From Telmatospirillum sp. (lineage in GTDB: Bacteria > Pseudomonadota > Alphaproteobacteria > Rhodospirillales > Magnetospirillaceae), in NCBI GenBank assembly GCA_031291415.1, contig JARLJB010000182.1, forward strand, positions 1 to 64,000: a stretch of DNA of 64,000 nucleotides. The letters are read 5' to 3'. Both the position numbers and the translations under genes were made by a program. Positions within the stretch are counted from its first letter, which is position 1, and every line of letters starts with the position of its first letter. Below, piece by piece: positions 63,839-64,000 of the stretch. Under the pieces are notes generated by a model. The model searched no databases, was not told the origin of the DNA, and saw only the letters and a program-made list of their open reading frames with translations.

Positions 63839-64000
63839 TAGGGAAATCGTACGCATACATAACCCAAGAAGCAGGAACCGAAAGACATTTCCGCCGGATC
63901 GTTCATTCCAGACGCATGGTCGGGATATGCAACCATGGATTAAGAAGAGCGTCAAAAATATCAGCGAATATTCTGATGGTGCCGACTCCCGGTGAGACAA

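Noticed and set aside
61667..64000. TonB receptor as a 777-residue protein reaching the window edge
   Set aside because: The first 100 or so residues have no signal peptide at the N-terminus, and the region holds palindromes. A start at 63691 or 63625 fits a receptor with a normal leader.
1..64000. CRISPR array, tRNA or rRNA genes, prophage or integrase
   Set aside because: No spaced direct-repeat arrays, no cloverleaf-like sequence in any of the intergenic gaps, and no phage or recombinase protein among the coding regions.

Overview
The window looks like chromosomal DNA from a GC-rich alphaproteobacterium, most likely a Rhodospirillales member (Magnetospirillum/Telmatospirillum-like). This rests on family resemblance and gene order (mutM facing ubiE-ubiB-coaBC-dut, a KirBac channel, membrane formate dehydrogenase, scattered cobalamin genes), not on a database search. 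Nearly all the sequence codes. I found no rRNA, tRNA, phage, integrase or CRISPR array.

Layout. 1-9.5 kb: housekeeping genes (mutM, ubiE, ubiB, coaBC, dut), then an Rrf2 regulator beside a tandem pair of nearly identical cysK genes and a moeB/DsrE pair. 9.5-17.5 kb: KirBac channel, 2-hydroxyacid dehydrogenase, SH3 protein, a class A PBP, a Bcr/CflA pump and two small conserved genes. 17.5-24.3 kb: cobB behind TauE/SafE and SCO genes, a Firmicutes-like trpS, cobA, cbiD and cobK. 24.4-29.8 kb: a methyltransferase, an MFS exporter, and a periplasmic flavoprotein, tetraheme cytochrome c and LysR group beside an AT-rich control region. 29.8-36.8 kb: a tightly coupled operon cbiX, DUF429-like/cobH, cobL, cobI, cbiG/cobJ, cobM. 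37-43.5 kb: nitroreductase, fdhE and formate dehydrogenase fdoGHI with Cys in place of selenocysteine. 43.5-49.2 kb: a MITE-like element, a second 2-hydroxyacid dehydrogenase, a lytic-transglycosylase-like protein, a GNAT enzyme, a prolyl oligopeptidase and a lipoprotein. 49.2-58.6 kb: cbiB, and on the other strand a cobalamin-riboswitch-led operon cobU, cobW, cobN, cobO, SYLF gene, cobQ. 58.6-64 kb: a hairpin-rich spacer, two MFS transporters and a TonB-dependent receptor.

The dominant theme is cobalamin synthesis. The genes cover uroporphyrinogen III methylation, most corrin-ring steps, both amidation enzymes, adenosylation and nucleotide-loop activation. They include markers of early cobalt insertion (CbiX, CbiD, CbiG) and of late insertion (CobN), so the route is of mixed type. 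Only the cobU operon carries a recognisable B12 riboswitch.

The items I consider least explained are the DUF429-like domain fused to CobH, a secreted SYLF protein embedded between cobO and cobQ, the split flavocytochrome lacking the fumarate-reductase signature, the Firmicutes-type TrpRS, and several palindromic or MITE-like elements at 43.5, 58.7 and 63.7 kb.
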